Below, piece by piece: positions 32,789-43,303 of a DNA stretch of 64,000 nt. The notes beneath the pieces were generated by a model. The model was not told the origin of the DNA and ran no database searches. It saw only the letters and a list, made by a program, of their open reading frames with translations. The DNA comes from Scleroderma bovista (Eukaryota > Basidiomycota > Agaricomycetes > Boletales > Sclerodermataceae). Position numbers and translations under genes: made by a program. The stretch lies in the NCBI GenBank assembly GCA_037178675.1, contig JAYMGJ010000017.1:147847-211846 (forward strand), in the 5' to 3' direction. Numbering within the stretch: position 1 is the first letter of the stretch; each line of letters opens with the position of its first letter.

Positions 32789-33894
32789 ATGATATCCTTG
32801 TTATTCATGAGGGTGATGAGGTGGTGCATATGGCTGTGCAGTGTGTAGTAGAGGTTGAGGTCTGTAGGGGACAAACTGTCTAGCATCATCAGTAGAGCCA
32901 AAGAGCATCAAGGGAAAACTACCAATGAACCTTTTGGGGGACTCAACATCATCCTCATAGGCAACTTCCACCAGTTTCTGCCAGTGGCAGCCAAACCCAC
33001 TGCTCCACTTTACTGCCCCTGTGACACAGAAAAAGATAGTGACATCGACATGTTGGGAAGGAAATTGTACAAACAATTTGACCAGGTGGTCTGGCTGAAG
33101 ACACAGGTCCACATGACTGATTCGGAATGGTTGGACTTGCTACAGCATGTGTGATATGGCAGCTGCACAGAAGTGCATCTCAGCATGCTCTGCAAACTTG
33201 TGCTCACACACAAAGGCTGTCCTACTACAGATTTTGGATCCCCACTGTGGAGTGAAGCACTTTTGATTACACCGAGACATGCAGTATGAATGAAATGAAA
33301 TTCCATGACTGTCAAAGCATGCTGCATTGCATGGGGCATAATGCTTATCAAATGTCCTGCATTTGACACCATTCAAGGGCAAAAACTAACGTTGGAAGAG
33401 AAGTTTGCTGTAGCAGCTAAACCTAAGTCTGGGCGGGGCAGAAATCAATGTGAACGTGCAGGACTTGCAGACAAAGTGGAAATCACCATAGGCATGGAAG
33501 TCATGGTGACGTTCAACATCTCCACAGATCTTGATGTCGCCAATGGTGCGCATGGACACATAATGGATATCATTCTCGATCCTCAAGAAGAACTCAGTAA
33601 TATCCCTTCAAACACCATTGAATTGCAATACCCACCCATCTATGTTCACGTGGCAATGATATGCACCAAAGCTGTAGTGCTTCAAAGTTTGGCCACTGGA
33701 GTGTTACCAATCACACCTCTCGCAAAGACCTTTAGTGTGGTCACAGCCAGTGGCAATAAAATCACAGTCACCAGGGAACAACTTCCTGTGGCTCCTGCAT
33801 ACGCTTTCACTGACTATCATTCCCAGGTACAGACAATTGAACACTGTATAGTTGACCTTGGCACACCTCCAACTGGCAAATTGACTCCTTTCAA

Positions 33895-35403
33895 TGTTAG
33901 AATTCGTGGGCTGGGATGATCGGGGTGACCATGATGGGTGGATGGGTGCAAACCAAGTCCAAACGTGATGAATATACAGGGTATGACTACGAACTATTTA
34001 TCTTGTAGGTAGAACAGCTAATACATCAAAACTAATAACTGTAACTAGTCTTGTAAGTTTGCCACATAGCAGCCATATATTCTGACACTCTCCTGCAAAC
34101 AAAACAAGACAGTAAGTAATACGAAACAAACAGGGAGACAAGAAGAAAAGGAGAAAATGTCCCGCGACTTCACCAAGACTGCTCTTCTTCTTCGAAGATG
34201 GTGGCAGCAGTGCCCTTCTCTTCCACTTTCCGTTTTGGGCAATTGATCTGGTAATGACCTTTTTCTCCACAGTGGGAACAGGTGATCTGCTCAAGTGGGT
34301 GGCGTGGCTTCAAAGTGATAGTGGTGACAGCAAGGGCAACAGGGTCAGGGCTCATTACTGGATGGGCAGCGCACTGACATGATTCTTCATTTAGTAAACG
34401 TGCCTTGACAACCTCAAGTGAAATGGATGGGTTATCAGCAGTAGTACCATTGGCAATGGCAGCGTCGAGGGAGATAATGAATGGGTCATAGGATGGAGGG
34501 AGGCCTTGAGTAAGGACGAGTATCTTGTCCTCATCTGTAGCGATATATCTGACTTCTTTCAGGCAGAACATGGCTTGCTGGACATCAGTTATCCAACTGC
34601 CCATCGATTGGTCAGCATGCTTAGTCATCATGTTAAACCTTTGATGAAAGGTCATGTGCGTGGCGAAGCCCTGGGCATGGTGCATGTGCTGGAGCTCTTC
34701 CCAGAGGACATGGGGGTTGGTGGAGTGTGTGTGTGGCAGCTGCAACGGTTCGAGGCAGAGGATGATCTCAGCATGAGCTTCAGCTTGGCAGCGCTCAAAT
34801 GCTTTGACAGCTTTCGAATTGGGGGAGCCGAGTGGGTGAGTCTCTGATCCCTCAACAACTTTCCATAGACCTTTCTTAATCAAGGTAGATCGCATATACA
34901 ACGACCATTCCGCATAGTTAGATTCATTCAAATTCGCGAAATGCAGTGACGAGTCTGGCATGGCATGAGATCTGTGGCTGTGACATGTGACACATGACAA
35001 CAATGGTGATTTGGCCGCAACAGACAACAGCGGGGGTTTGACAGGGGAAACGGTACGGAGACAATGACAATGATTTGTCTTCAGCCCCAAATGGCAGTTA
35101 CAATGGCAAGAGAACAACGGTATGATGATGATACAATGGCGAGAACGGACAATGACAGGGGGTCAATAGCTGCAAGACAACATGCACAACAACGAAGAGT
35201 ATCACATTTGTGTTAGAATTCATGGGCTGGGACGATCGGGGTGACCACGATGGGTGGATGGGTGCGAACCAGGTCCAAATGTGATGAATATACAGGGTAT
35301 GACTACGAACTATTTATCTTGTAGGTAGAACAGCTAATATATCAAAACTAATAACTGTAACTAGTCTTGTAAGTTTGCCATGTAGCAGCCATATATTCTG
35401 ACA
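33895..35403 (-). mobile_element. Gag-only LTR element, right-arm copy
   Basis: Mirror image of 3824-5332, with LTRs at 35211-35403 (5') and 33895-34087 (3') and the TTGAA duplication at 35404-35408 and 33890-33894. It shares the same insertion site because it was duplicated with the arm; it is not an independent insertion. Confidence 0.93.
34170..34961 (-). CDS. Gag-like protein, right-arm copy
   Basis: Identical to the left-arm Gag from its likely ATG onward as far as I compared. The one substitution seen between arms in this element (4171 against 35056, A versus G, a CpG site) lies upstream of the start. It has the same UBN2-like region and CCHC knuckle. Confidence 0.83.
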   Translation of the reverse strand: MPDSSLHFANLNESNYAEWSLYMRSTLIKKGLWKVVEGSETHPLGSPNSKAVKAFERCQAEAHAEIILCLEPLQLPHTHSTNPHVLWEELQHMHHAQGFATHMTFHQRFNMMTKHADQSMGSWITDVQQAMFCLKEVRYIATDEDKILVLTQGLPPSYDPFIISLDAAIANGTTADNPSISLEVVKARLLNEESCQCAAHPVMSPDPVALAVTTITLKPRHPLEQITCSHCGEKGHYQINCPKRKVEEKGTAATIFEEEEQSW

Positions 35404-35996
35404 TTCAACGCATACATAGCCTTATCTTGAAGTCATGGAAGAAACAGCATTCGCCTTTTGCACAATTTTGATGAACATTTGTTTACCCGCCATCCTAGCA
35501 AATACTTACGGTTGGAAGATGAATGACTTGGCATACTTGATTGTAGAACAAAAGAGATGTGGACTTCATCTAGGAATGCACATATGTAATATACAAAGAC
35601 ACACCATCTTAGTAAATACTTATGGTTACAAGATGAACAACTTGGCATACTCGATGGTAAAACAAAAGAGACATGGATATCATAGGCCCCCTGAAGCTCC
35701 CTCATATGTTCGGCCCCTCCAACCCCCCTGGATGACCCTCAAATCTGCAATATTTAGGGGGTCAAATCTGCAATTTAGGCCAAACATGACACATGTCACA
35801 GTATGACTAAGCAAGAATGTGTGACAATTTTGGTTATGTAATAGGGGTACTGCATTATTTTATGTCCGTGTCCTTTGGTGAGTACCACCACCACCGCTAC
35901 CCCTCACGCTTCTGATGACAACAACAATACGCACACAGCTAGTAACTGCTAGACTGTGACATGATGCAGACAACAGGTGTGGCGAACTCTGATCTC

Positions 35997-36940
35997 TCTA
36001 CCTCCCTTTCATGGTAAATGCCAAGGCAGGATGACGATGACAGCAGTGTGTGCATGCCAGCACAACAATGTTGAGGCATCCATGGCAAATTCCATGGCAA
36101 GACGACAATAACAATAACGACGACGGCAATGTGTCCATGCCAGTACAACAAAGACAACAACGTGCATGGCAAATGCCAAGGCAAGACAGCGACAACGACA
36201 ACCAGCACCCACAGCGCAGACACGGCCACATGAATGACGACGATGACAACAACAACAACAGCAGCACGTCCACACCAGATTGATGAAGACGACGATGACA
36301 AGACACATATGGCAAATGCCACCACAACATGTCAACAACAACAATGTGTGGTGAAGGTGACGAGTGACGCCAACTGTCACCATCATCTCCACCTCAACTA
36401 CCTAGACCACCACCACCATGAATGGCGGTCACACCTGGCCACCACCCCCACCACATCGACCACTACCACCTCCATGAATGGTGATGTCACCAACTGTCAC
36501 CACCGTCGCTATGTCGACCACCACCACCATTCACCATCTCCCACCTCAACCACCATGACCAACACGGCAGCGTGTCCACATCAGCACGACAAAGACGACA
36601 TGTCAAGACACCTATGGCAAATGCCAAGGCGAGACAACAACAGCAGCGGGTCCACGCCAACATCATGAAGACAATGATGACGATGACGACGGCAACACGT
36701 CCACACCAGCACGATGACAGCAGTGGGTCCACACCAACATAACAAAGACAACAACAACAATGAGACACCCATGGCAAATGCCACAGTGAGACAATGACAA
36801 CAACGGCAACACGTCCACACCAGCACAACAAAGACGTCAATGTCAAGACGCCCATGGCAAATGTCAAGGCAAGACGACAATGACGACAGCAGTGTGTACA
36901 TGCCAGGACAACAACAACAACAATGGCAGCGCATGCAGGA
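35997..36940. repeat. Minisatellite, right-arm copy
   Basis: Mirror of 2340-3230, with an additional 52 nt at about 36240-36292 rich in ACAACAACA and CAGCACGTCCACACC. The added segment resembles other units of the array, so it looks like gain or loss of part of a repeat unit by slippage or unequal exchange. Confidence 0.85.
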
Positions 36941-37729
36941 TGACGACAACAGAGTAATTCTTATCATCAATTAACTATATACTTGTACAAGACTAGATCC
37001 CCTCCATGTAATATATGTAATGTTTACCCATGCCACTGCCTAGTAATACATAAAGCCATGCTGCTCAGGATCTGATGCATTGGTGATGCTGTCTGCGATC
37101 TTGCTGTCCATCTATTTTTGTACAGACCAGTTGACAGACCCTGACTTGCCCAAAAATTGGCTGTGGAATCCACAATCCAGGGCCAAACATCAGCCTATTT
37201 TGTCAACATCTCGACCTCAAATCCGCAATTTTGGGCCGAAGATTTTGCACTTTTGGGGCCTCGAATCTGCAACTTTTGGGCCGAACATAAGGAATATAGA
37301 AAGGTGGTGGTCTGCACAGGGAAGGTCTAGCCTGAAAGAAGGGAGAAGGAGAACTGTAGTGTAACCTCAGTAGTCTGGCAAGCTACTGAGGGAACTATGG
37401 TAATAGACTCTACTGTATAGTGCGCTTTATGCTTATGTAAGTAAGTAAACAAACCATAACAGTCTGTTTATAACTCCAACAAGGAATGCATCGGAGCTTG
37501 GATTCTCAGCCACTGTGGAGATTCAAAAAAAACTCAACGGATTTCCAGTTGCAGTGACCTTGTTAAACAAGGTCACTCTATTTTTACACCCAGAGATCAC
37601 GTGTTGCTGAATGCGTGACACATGGGGGGTTCATTGGACAAACTGCACCAGACGTTATGGGGACGTTTCCGTCAAATGAATTTGAATGTCCGACCGGAAG
37701 TCCCCACAACGACTGGGAACAAGACTAGA

Positions 37730-38364
37730 ATCCCCAAATGTCCAGTTCCGAGACTACATTCTCACATTGCAATTGGCTTGAACACATTTCAGTTCCACAT
37801 TGGAACTGTGATTTGGATGGATGAATGTCCAATCATGTCCAGACAGTCGACATAGTAGGTACATATGATTTTATACGTGCCCAGACTTACTTAACCATGG
37901 AAGAACTTCTGCACCACCTTGGTTCTGACCTACTAGGAGGCAACTGAACCTTACCAGAACTGTACGGTGAGAATCATGAAACCTTTTGTTAGTCCCCACG
38001 AATGGCAGGAAGTATGTGCAGGAAGCGAGAAACCTTCATGTTCAATGAGGGCCATCCGTCTAGAGGACCATGATCCCTATCTATCAGTCATACAAGGCTG
38101 TGGCACCAGCCTATCAGAAAGAGGAAACATGTAAAGGGGCTGCACCTCTGAGTTTTCTTTAGGCTGGAATAGACAGCGCTGATTTGAACAATGTGATCAT
38201 TCAATTGCATTGTGCATTTTGATTGTTCGTCCCCCCACTGTTCTCCCTTCTGATTGCAGCAGTCACCGGCCACTTCAGCTGCCAAGAAAAATGATTGAAC
38301 ATGTCATTTTCTCATGCCTGCCATGTTTCCCTGGTGAGTTGTAACACAATATATGCATTTACAT
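37730..38364. other. Flank between right arm and solo LTR
   Basis: No gene recognised. The first 80 bases show weak similarity to the left flank of the left arm (about 1470-1549). A palindromic ATATGCATTTACATATGCAT lies just before the solo LTR (38351-38370). Confidence 0.4.
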
Positions 38365-38369
38365 ATGCA

Positions 38370-38664
38370 TTTTGTTAGATGGCTCGTGCAGGGAACTAGC
38401 TAGCTCAGAGGCAACTCAGTGATTCATCTTGGAACACTAGATATAACTAACCTAGCTCAGAGGCAACTTAGTAGGTAGGTTAGTACTAAATAAAAGAGTG
38501 TGTAACAGTATCTTACCTCAGTGATTCATCTTGGAACACTGAGGTGAAAGGAATCCTCGAATGGAAGAAAATAGTCTGTGCTTATGTAAGGATGCTCGTC
38601 GCACCAATAAGGAAACTATCAGTAAGTACCAAAGAATGGTAGTGATCAAGTAGGGATTTTAACA
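38370..38664 (-). repeat. Solo LTR of Copia family 2
   Basis: 295 bp in reverse orientation, flanked by ATGCA duplications (38365-38369 and 38665-38669). Like the two LTRs of the element at 39395-43298 it ends CTAACAAAA (seen here as TTTTGTTAG at the left edge). It carries the two internal copies of the CCTCTGAGCTAG motif that the 5' LTR of the full element lacks. Confidence 0.9.
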
Positions 38665-38694
38665 ATGCATCCCTGCATGTGGGGTGTTGTCCAT

Positions 38695-38702
38695 TATATA
38701 AA
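38695..38702 (+). promoter_or_regulatory. TATA-like box
   Basis: TATATAAA lies 66 bp upstream of the ATG at 38768, a plausible core promoter for the small gene that follows. Confidence 0.45.
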
Positions 38703-38767
38703 GAGGCAGGTGGACCCTCAGATAGGCTCACTAACACTGTCCCCTCTCCAAACTTGCAGTTCTTATC

Positions 38768-39345
38768 ATGTCTATTAAACCTGGCAAATACAAGATCCAT
38801 CCTTCCTACGACTACACCAAGATCATTAGTGTCAAGCCTACCACAGACTATACTAAGCCAGTTGTTGTTGACTCCCATTTCCCTGTGAAAGCTAGTATTG
38901 TGAGTTGAGTACTCTGCCCTCTTCCACTACAGTAACTTACGATGATAGTGGAGCATGGAAGAAGGGCCGGAGCTGGATCTCTACCTTCTATCTGTCGGAG
39001 GGGACACTGCCTATGATGGAGGTGGTAAGGTGGTCACTTCATATATCCAGCCCATCTTTTGGAGAATCGTGCAGCATGGTCACCCATGGGGATTCAAGCA
39101 AGTCAACTTTCCCAATTTACTTGTGACCTGCCATTTGACCGTCCCATCATGTACATAGGATCTTGAGAGCTGATGTAGATGAGGGCTGGTACCTTGAAAA
39201 CACCCACCCCTTGGAACAGGTATGTCTGACAATTGTCAATTCAAATGACATATTGATGAAATCCATTAGGTCAAGGTGAAGGAGGTGTCTTCTGGCCCTA
39301 GGGTAGGAGGGTTTCTCTTCACTTTTGAGTGGATCAGTGATTGAG
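38768..39345 (+). CDS. Small beta-trefoil-like protein, possible I66 protease inhibitor
   Basis: The first exon starts at ATG 38768 (MSIKPGKYKIHPSYDYTK). The last coding stretch (about 39150-39345) includes DEGWYLENTHPLEQ, then an intron at 39220-39269 (50 nt) and VKVKEVSSGPRVGG...FEWISD with a stop at 39343-39345. The short length, the PGKYKI start, and the GWYL...VKVKEV...EWI ending resemble the fungal serine-protease inhibitor family I66 (cospin/cnispin type), a cytosolic defence protein fold. The middle (about 38905-39130) needs one or two more introns, one probably around 38898-38930, and I could not find one continuous frame, so it may be a pseudogene. It lies between two LTRs of the same Copia family. 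Confidence 0.4.
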
Positions 39346-39394
39346 AGGGGATGCTTAACTGAAATTATATGTTTGCAGAAAAGCTCGTAGTAAC

Positions 39395-39634
39395 TGTTGA
39401 AAGACCTACTTCATCACTACCATTCTCTAGGCTTTACTGTTAGTTTCCTTATTTGTGCGACAAGTATCCTTACGTAAGCACGGAGTATTTTTCATCCGCT
39501 CGAGGACTCTTTTCACCTCAGTGTTCCACACCAGACACTGAGGTAAGACATCTAGTCACACTTTCATTTACTTAGTACTAACTTACTTAGTTTACCTCTG
39601 AGCTAGTTCCCTGTGCACGAGCCATCTAACAAAA
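39395..39634 (+). repeat. 5' LTR of Copia element 2 (shortened)
   Basis: 240 bp. It lacks 52 bp present in the 3' LTR and the solo LTR; the loss lies between direct copies of CCTCTGAGCTAG. Confidence 0.9.
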
Positions 39635-39646
39635 GGTTATGAGCCC
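39635..39646 (+). promoter_or_regulatory. Primer binding site of Copia element 2
   Basis: GGTTATGAGCCC directly after the LTR, complementary to the initiator tRNA-Met anticodon stem-loop and identical to the site of Copia element 1. Confidence 0.75.
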
Positions 39647-39716
39647 CGTTGGCCTACAAAACTAGACAAGCAACAATACTACTTGTGCTATCAAGACTAC
39701 TACTCCTACTCGCAAG

Positions 39717-40800
39717 ATGTCTACTCCACCCTCCGCTTCAACGGCCAGAAAAATGAAAACTTCAACTGTAGCCTCGACAGCATCAGTCAAGTCCGCAGAT
39801 ACAAGTTGTTTATACGATGTACCATCACTCGAAGACGATGGAACAAATTACCAGATGTGGAAATTTCGTGTCCACATGGTGTTAGAGGTCTATGGAAAGT
39901 CATCACTGGAGACGAAGCCCAACCGGACGAAGTAACTCATCCAGTTGAACACGAAGATTGGCTCTCGAGAGACCGAGAAGCCCTCATGCAGGTCACTCTT
40001 ACTCTAAAGGACGAACCCCTTAGTGGTGTACTGTACACGACAACGTCCGCAGATGCCTGGAAAAAGCTGAGTGAGCGCTACGAGGGGAAAGGAAAACAAT
40101 CTATTGCCTGCCTTATAAGCAAGCTCTTCCGAAATACGCTCTTGGATGATGAATCTATGGAAACACAATTGAATTTCATGCAGCAGAAGGCCAACGTGCT
40201 GAAAACGCTTGGCCAACCGCTCGAAGACTCTCTCGTCGCGATCGCCATGGTAATCTCGCTCCCACCTACCTATTCTACTCTTCGGACCATTTTAATGGCC
40301 ACCGATGACAAACTCACAATGGATGCTGTCATCAGCCAAGTCCTAATTGAGGAAAAGTCAAGGAAGATAGCCTTGACTCATTCGGCTCTCACCGTGAAGA
40401 CGACGGGACGATCTAAACAGAAAGGAAAGGGAAAGGTTAGTAAAGAGGAAAAAGGAAAAAGTTGTGCACTTACTGCTCGAAGAGCGGTCATACCGAGGAC
40501 GAGTGTTGGGCCAAACGAGCCACTGAATGCTCATCGGAGAAAGATGATATGTCGAAGGAGCAAGCTGATGAAAAGGAGTTAGCGGCTCGCATCGCGAAAA
40601 CAGGATCAACCCACTTACCACCGCTCCGTCTATTCTTGGCACGACAGACCAGTATCCCTATTCAAAGGGACTGTGTTGTCGACTCCACTGCGTCTGCACA
40701 CACTATGTGCCGTGAACACGATCTATTCAACTCGCATTGCCCACTGTGGCCTCCCCACCTCACTACCCCCGACGATGGCAGAACCGTCCCCACAATATGA
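39717..40800 (+). pseudogene. Copia element 2 Gag and protease relic
   Basis: Starts at ATG 39717. The Gag signature NYQMWKFRVHMVLE (about 39850-39890) is followed by a frameshift near 39885 into GLWKVITGDE and SADAWKKLSERYEGKG. The frame shifts again near 40458 to give the zinc knuckle CTYCSKSGHTEDEC (C-x2-C-x4-H-x4-C). A protease active-site relic reads VVDSTASAHTMC, where DSGAS is usual (about 40675). The frame stops at 40800. The two shifts and the changed protease box make it non-functional. Confidence 0.85.
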
Positions 40801-41189
40801 ATGGGTGACAGCCTGGATTGGGAAACGATACCCTCAATCGCCGGTGACAGGACGCCGTGCGAAACGTTTGCTAAAAACGGACTACCAGTCAGAAAGCTCA
40901 AGTGCAGTGCACAAAGAGACGTACCTACTGTCAACCGCCCTGGAGACGACTCCAGAATGCCCAGCTGAAGGCCTGCAATGGCAAGCACAAACAGCCAGAC
41001 AGCCCAACCACAATTAAACAAGCCAACATCGAACAGTTTCGATGACAAGAGCCGAAGGCTCGCAATAGCAAGCACAAACAGCCTCAGCCACGTCACCATC
41101 GATGGAATATACCTAAACGCTGAAGAAACGAGAGGGTTAGCATGCGGGACAGGTCAACAATCCGTCAAAAGACACTCGAACTCACCTGG
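40801..41189 (+). other. Decayed interior of Copia element 2
   Basis: No domain can be identified. Thr/Ser/Asn/Gln-rich short frames with repeated AGCACAAACAGCC at about 40983 and 41069 suggest local duplication. Confidence 0.4.
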
Positions 41190-42480
41190 AGGCTTGAGCA
41201 TGCCAACGAGTGCCATGGAGGGCTCTGATGAGACCACCGCTCGAGTACCTGCATGGAGACATCGAGAGGAAGCTGTAAATGGGTCAGTAAATCCATCCAT
41301 TCCATCTGATCGAGGGAGATCGCGCTATCAAAGTGACTCGACTGCCGAATTCAAATTTGGAGGTGAGAGAATGGAAACGGACGTCAGAAGCGACAAAAAG
41401 CAGACGAACGGAGATGGACTTACCTATCAAAGGGTCCCGAACCAACTGCTCAACGCGCTGACTCGAAATGCGCCTCCCACGGGCGAAATGGACTTGAGGG
41501 TGCCAACGAGCACTGCTGAGGGCTCTGATGGGGGCACCACCCAAGCTCCTGGGCTGAAATGGTTAGAAGACGCTGTAAACGAGTTCGCAAAGCCATCTGA
41601 TCGATCTGATCGAGATGGATCGCGCCATCAAGGCAACTCAACCCCCAAACTTGAGTTTGGAGGCAAGACAATCAAATTGGAGGTTAGAAGGGATGGGAAA
41701 CGGATGGACGGAGACGGACATACCTGCCAAAGGGTCCCGAGTCACTGTTACGACCATGTCCAACTCTGGACCATATCCGGTTACTCCGGTCACATCGCAG
41801 GCCTACAGCTCAACTCCGGTCGTTCTCAGTTACTCCAGTCAACGGTCGCGCAGATAACCTTCCGCTAACTACGACCCTTGGTCTATACTCCATTCACTCT
41901 TACTACACCTCGCCGTCTACCCTGCCTTGACGTGAGTTCTCCGTGAACTCGATATATCCTATACCTTGTAGCATTTTCACCGGACCTGATTTATTTTACA
42001 CGGACCTGACTTTATTTTCACCGGACCTGACCTAGTCCTAACTCCGGTCATCCCTTGTCCGCTATTAGGTTGTTTACTTGTCACCATATGTACTCGACCC
42101 TAGTTCTACTTAGTATAAGTACCCTCTAGTTTACCTTGTACACCTCAGTCTGAAATCATCTAAGTTACTACTCCTGTCCCCTTGTCTGTCTCCGTCTCCA
42201 TCTCCACCTGACCGGAACCTACGCAAGGGATCAACGCTCGTTGTCCTTGTCGTTGAATCCAGTCGGTCGCAACTCCGGCCCGGGCTAACCTCTGCCCAAA
42301 CCTCTGACCTCTGCCCTCGTCTGTTTTCATCCGGACTTGACCGGACTTCCTACCGGAGTAGACCCGGACTTGACAGTCACCCACTTGACCCGCTGACTCA
42401 AAACGTGCCTCCCACAGGCGAAACAGACAACTTGAGGGTGCCAGATTGCAGGCAAGGTGGATATCTGCGCAGGAATGACC
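41190..42480 (+). repeat. 300-bp tandem repeat, about 2.3 units, split by a solo LTR
   Basis: The unit starts near CTTGAG...TGCCAACGAG at 41193 and recurs at 41493 (exactly 300 bp) and at 42431. The third spacing becomes 303 bp once the solo LTR (630 bp plus 5-bp duplication) is removed. Shared landmarks include GAGGGCTCTGATG, AAAGGGTCCCGA and the segment around TGCGCCTCCCACGGGCGAAA. One long frame (40978-41868) crosses the repeats, but its product has no known domain. Confidence 0.8.
41746..42375 (+). repeat. 630-bp solo LTR
   Basis: Begins TGTTACGACC, ends GGACTTGACA and is flanked by GTCAC duplications (41741-41745 and 42376-42380). CCGGACCTGA-type motifs repeat inside it. A Gypsy-type LTR is likely from the TGTTACGACC start and length, but this is not proven. 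Confidence 0.85.
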
Positions 42481-43006
42481 TGGTAACCTGTCAAAACGGA
42501 CGTCAAAGGGCTGTAAAGGAAGGAAAAGGTCAGCTAAGTGCAAACGGGATGGAAAGCTTACCTTGGTCAGTCGAAATGGATGACGACAAGAGCTGAAATG
42601 TTGCACGCAGCCCAAAGGCCGCAACGGAGTCATGTGACCTGAGTCACATGGTCAACGCACATGATACCTCAACAAAGGGACTCACTGCACTCTACAATGC
42701 ACCTGGCTGTCGCGACTTCTGGTCCACGGCTGTATCCAATAAAATAAATAATTTTCCTGCCCATCTGTTTGGCGAATCCAACAATCCACACAACCACAAC
42801 GCGATCGAGATGGACGATCCACCAACCCCAACTATACCCAACGCGCACGCTTACTAAAGCACAGACGGCACAGCCACCCGCGCGAGATTCGCAACGGACT
42901 CAAGCATCGCACATTGAGTGGGTGCATTATACCATTTGTTTTTATTGTCATAGGTATGCAAACCTATACTATACTATTCTACTAAGGACTACTTGTCAAG
43001 TGGGTG
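42481..43006 (+). other. 3' interior of Copia element 2
   Basis: No gene is seen. The purine-leaning CAAGTGGGTG just before the 3' LTR may be its polypurine tract. Confidence 0.4.
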
Positions 43007-43298
43007 TGTTGAAAGACCTACTTCGTCACTACCATTCTCTAGGCTTTACTGTTAATTTCCTTATTTGTGCGACAAGTATCCTTACGTAAGCACAGAGGAT
43101 TTTTCATCCGCTCGAGGACTCTTTTCACCTCAGTGTTCCACACCAGACACTGAGGTAAGACATCTAGTCACACTTTCATTTACTTAGTACTAACTTACTT
43201 AGTTTGCCTCTGAGCTAGGTTAGTTATATCCAGTGTTCCACACCAGACACTGAGTTTGCCTCTGAGCTAGTTCCCTGTGCATGAGCCATCTAACAAAA
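43007..43298 (+). repeat. 3' LTR of Copia element 2
   Basis: 292 bp, with two copies of the CAGTGTTCCACACCAGACACTG palindrome-containing segment (about 43131 and 43231) and of the CCTCTGAGCTAG motif. Confidence 0.9.
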
Positions 43299-43303
43299 GT
43301 AAC

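Larger units (their letters stand above)
32855..35757 (+). pseudogene. Helitron PIF1-like helicase, right-arm copy
   Basis: Mirror copy of the decayed helicase at 3470-6372, with the same missing N-terminal motifs, the same Asp-to-Asn change in motif III, the same stops and the same LTR insertion. The larger open pieces are 32855-33154 and 33305-33894, and the tail lies beyond the LTR element at 35409-35757. Confidence 0.85.
26161..37729 (-). repeat. Right arm of the inverted duplication
   Basis: This is the reverse complement of 1550-13066. It is 52 nt longer, because of an insertion near 36240-36292 in the minisatellite. The inner junction at about 26161 cuts the LINE RNase H reading frame and joins it to unrelated sequence, while the left arm continues through the same point. 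The outer end near 37729 fades into loosely similar sequence rather than stopping sharply. Its elements are the mirror images of those in the left arm and share the same nonsense codons and frameshifts. Confidence 0.97.
39395..43298 (+). mobile_element. Copia element 2, defective, 3.9 kb
   Basis: The 5' LTR (39395-39634) and 3' LTR (43007-43298) begin TGTTGAAAGACC and end CTAACAAAA. The target duplication is GTAAC (39390-39394 and 43299-43303). The primer site GGTTATGAGCCC follows the 5' LTR. The interior has Gag and a protease relic, but I find no integrase, reverse transcriptase or RNase H; instead it holds 300-bp tandem repeats and a solo LTR. Confidence 0.92.

Noticed and set aside
1550..37729. 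Whole inverted duplication as one giant transposon with terminal inverted repeats
   Set aside because: No target duplication or defined termini at the outer edges, and the inner edges cut through a LINE; the content is a nest of unrelated elements.
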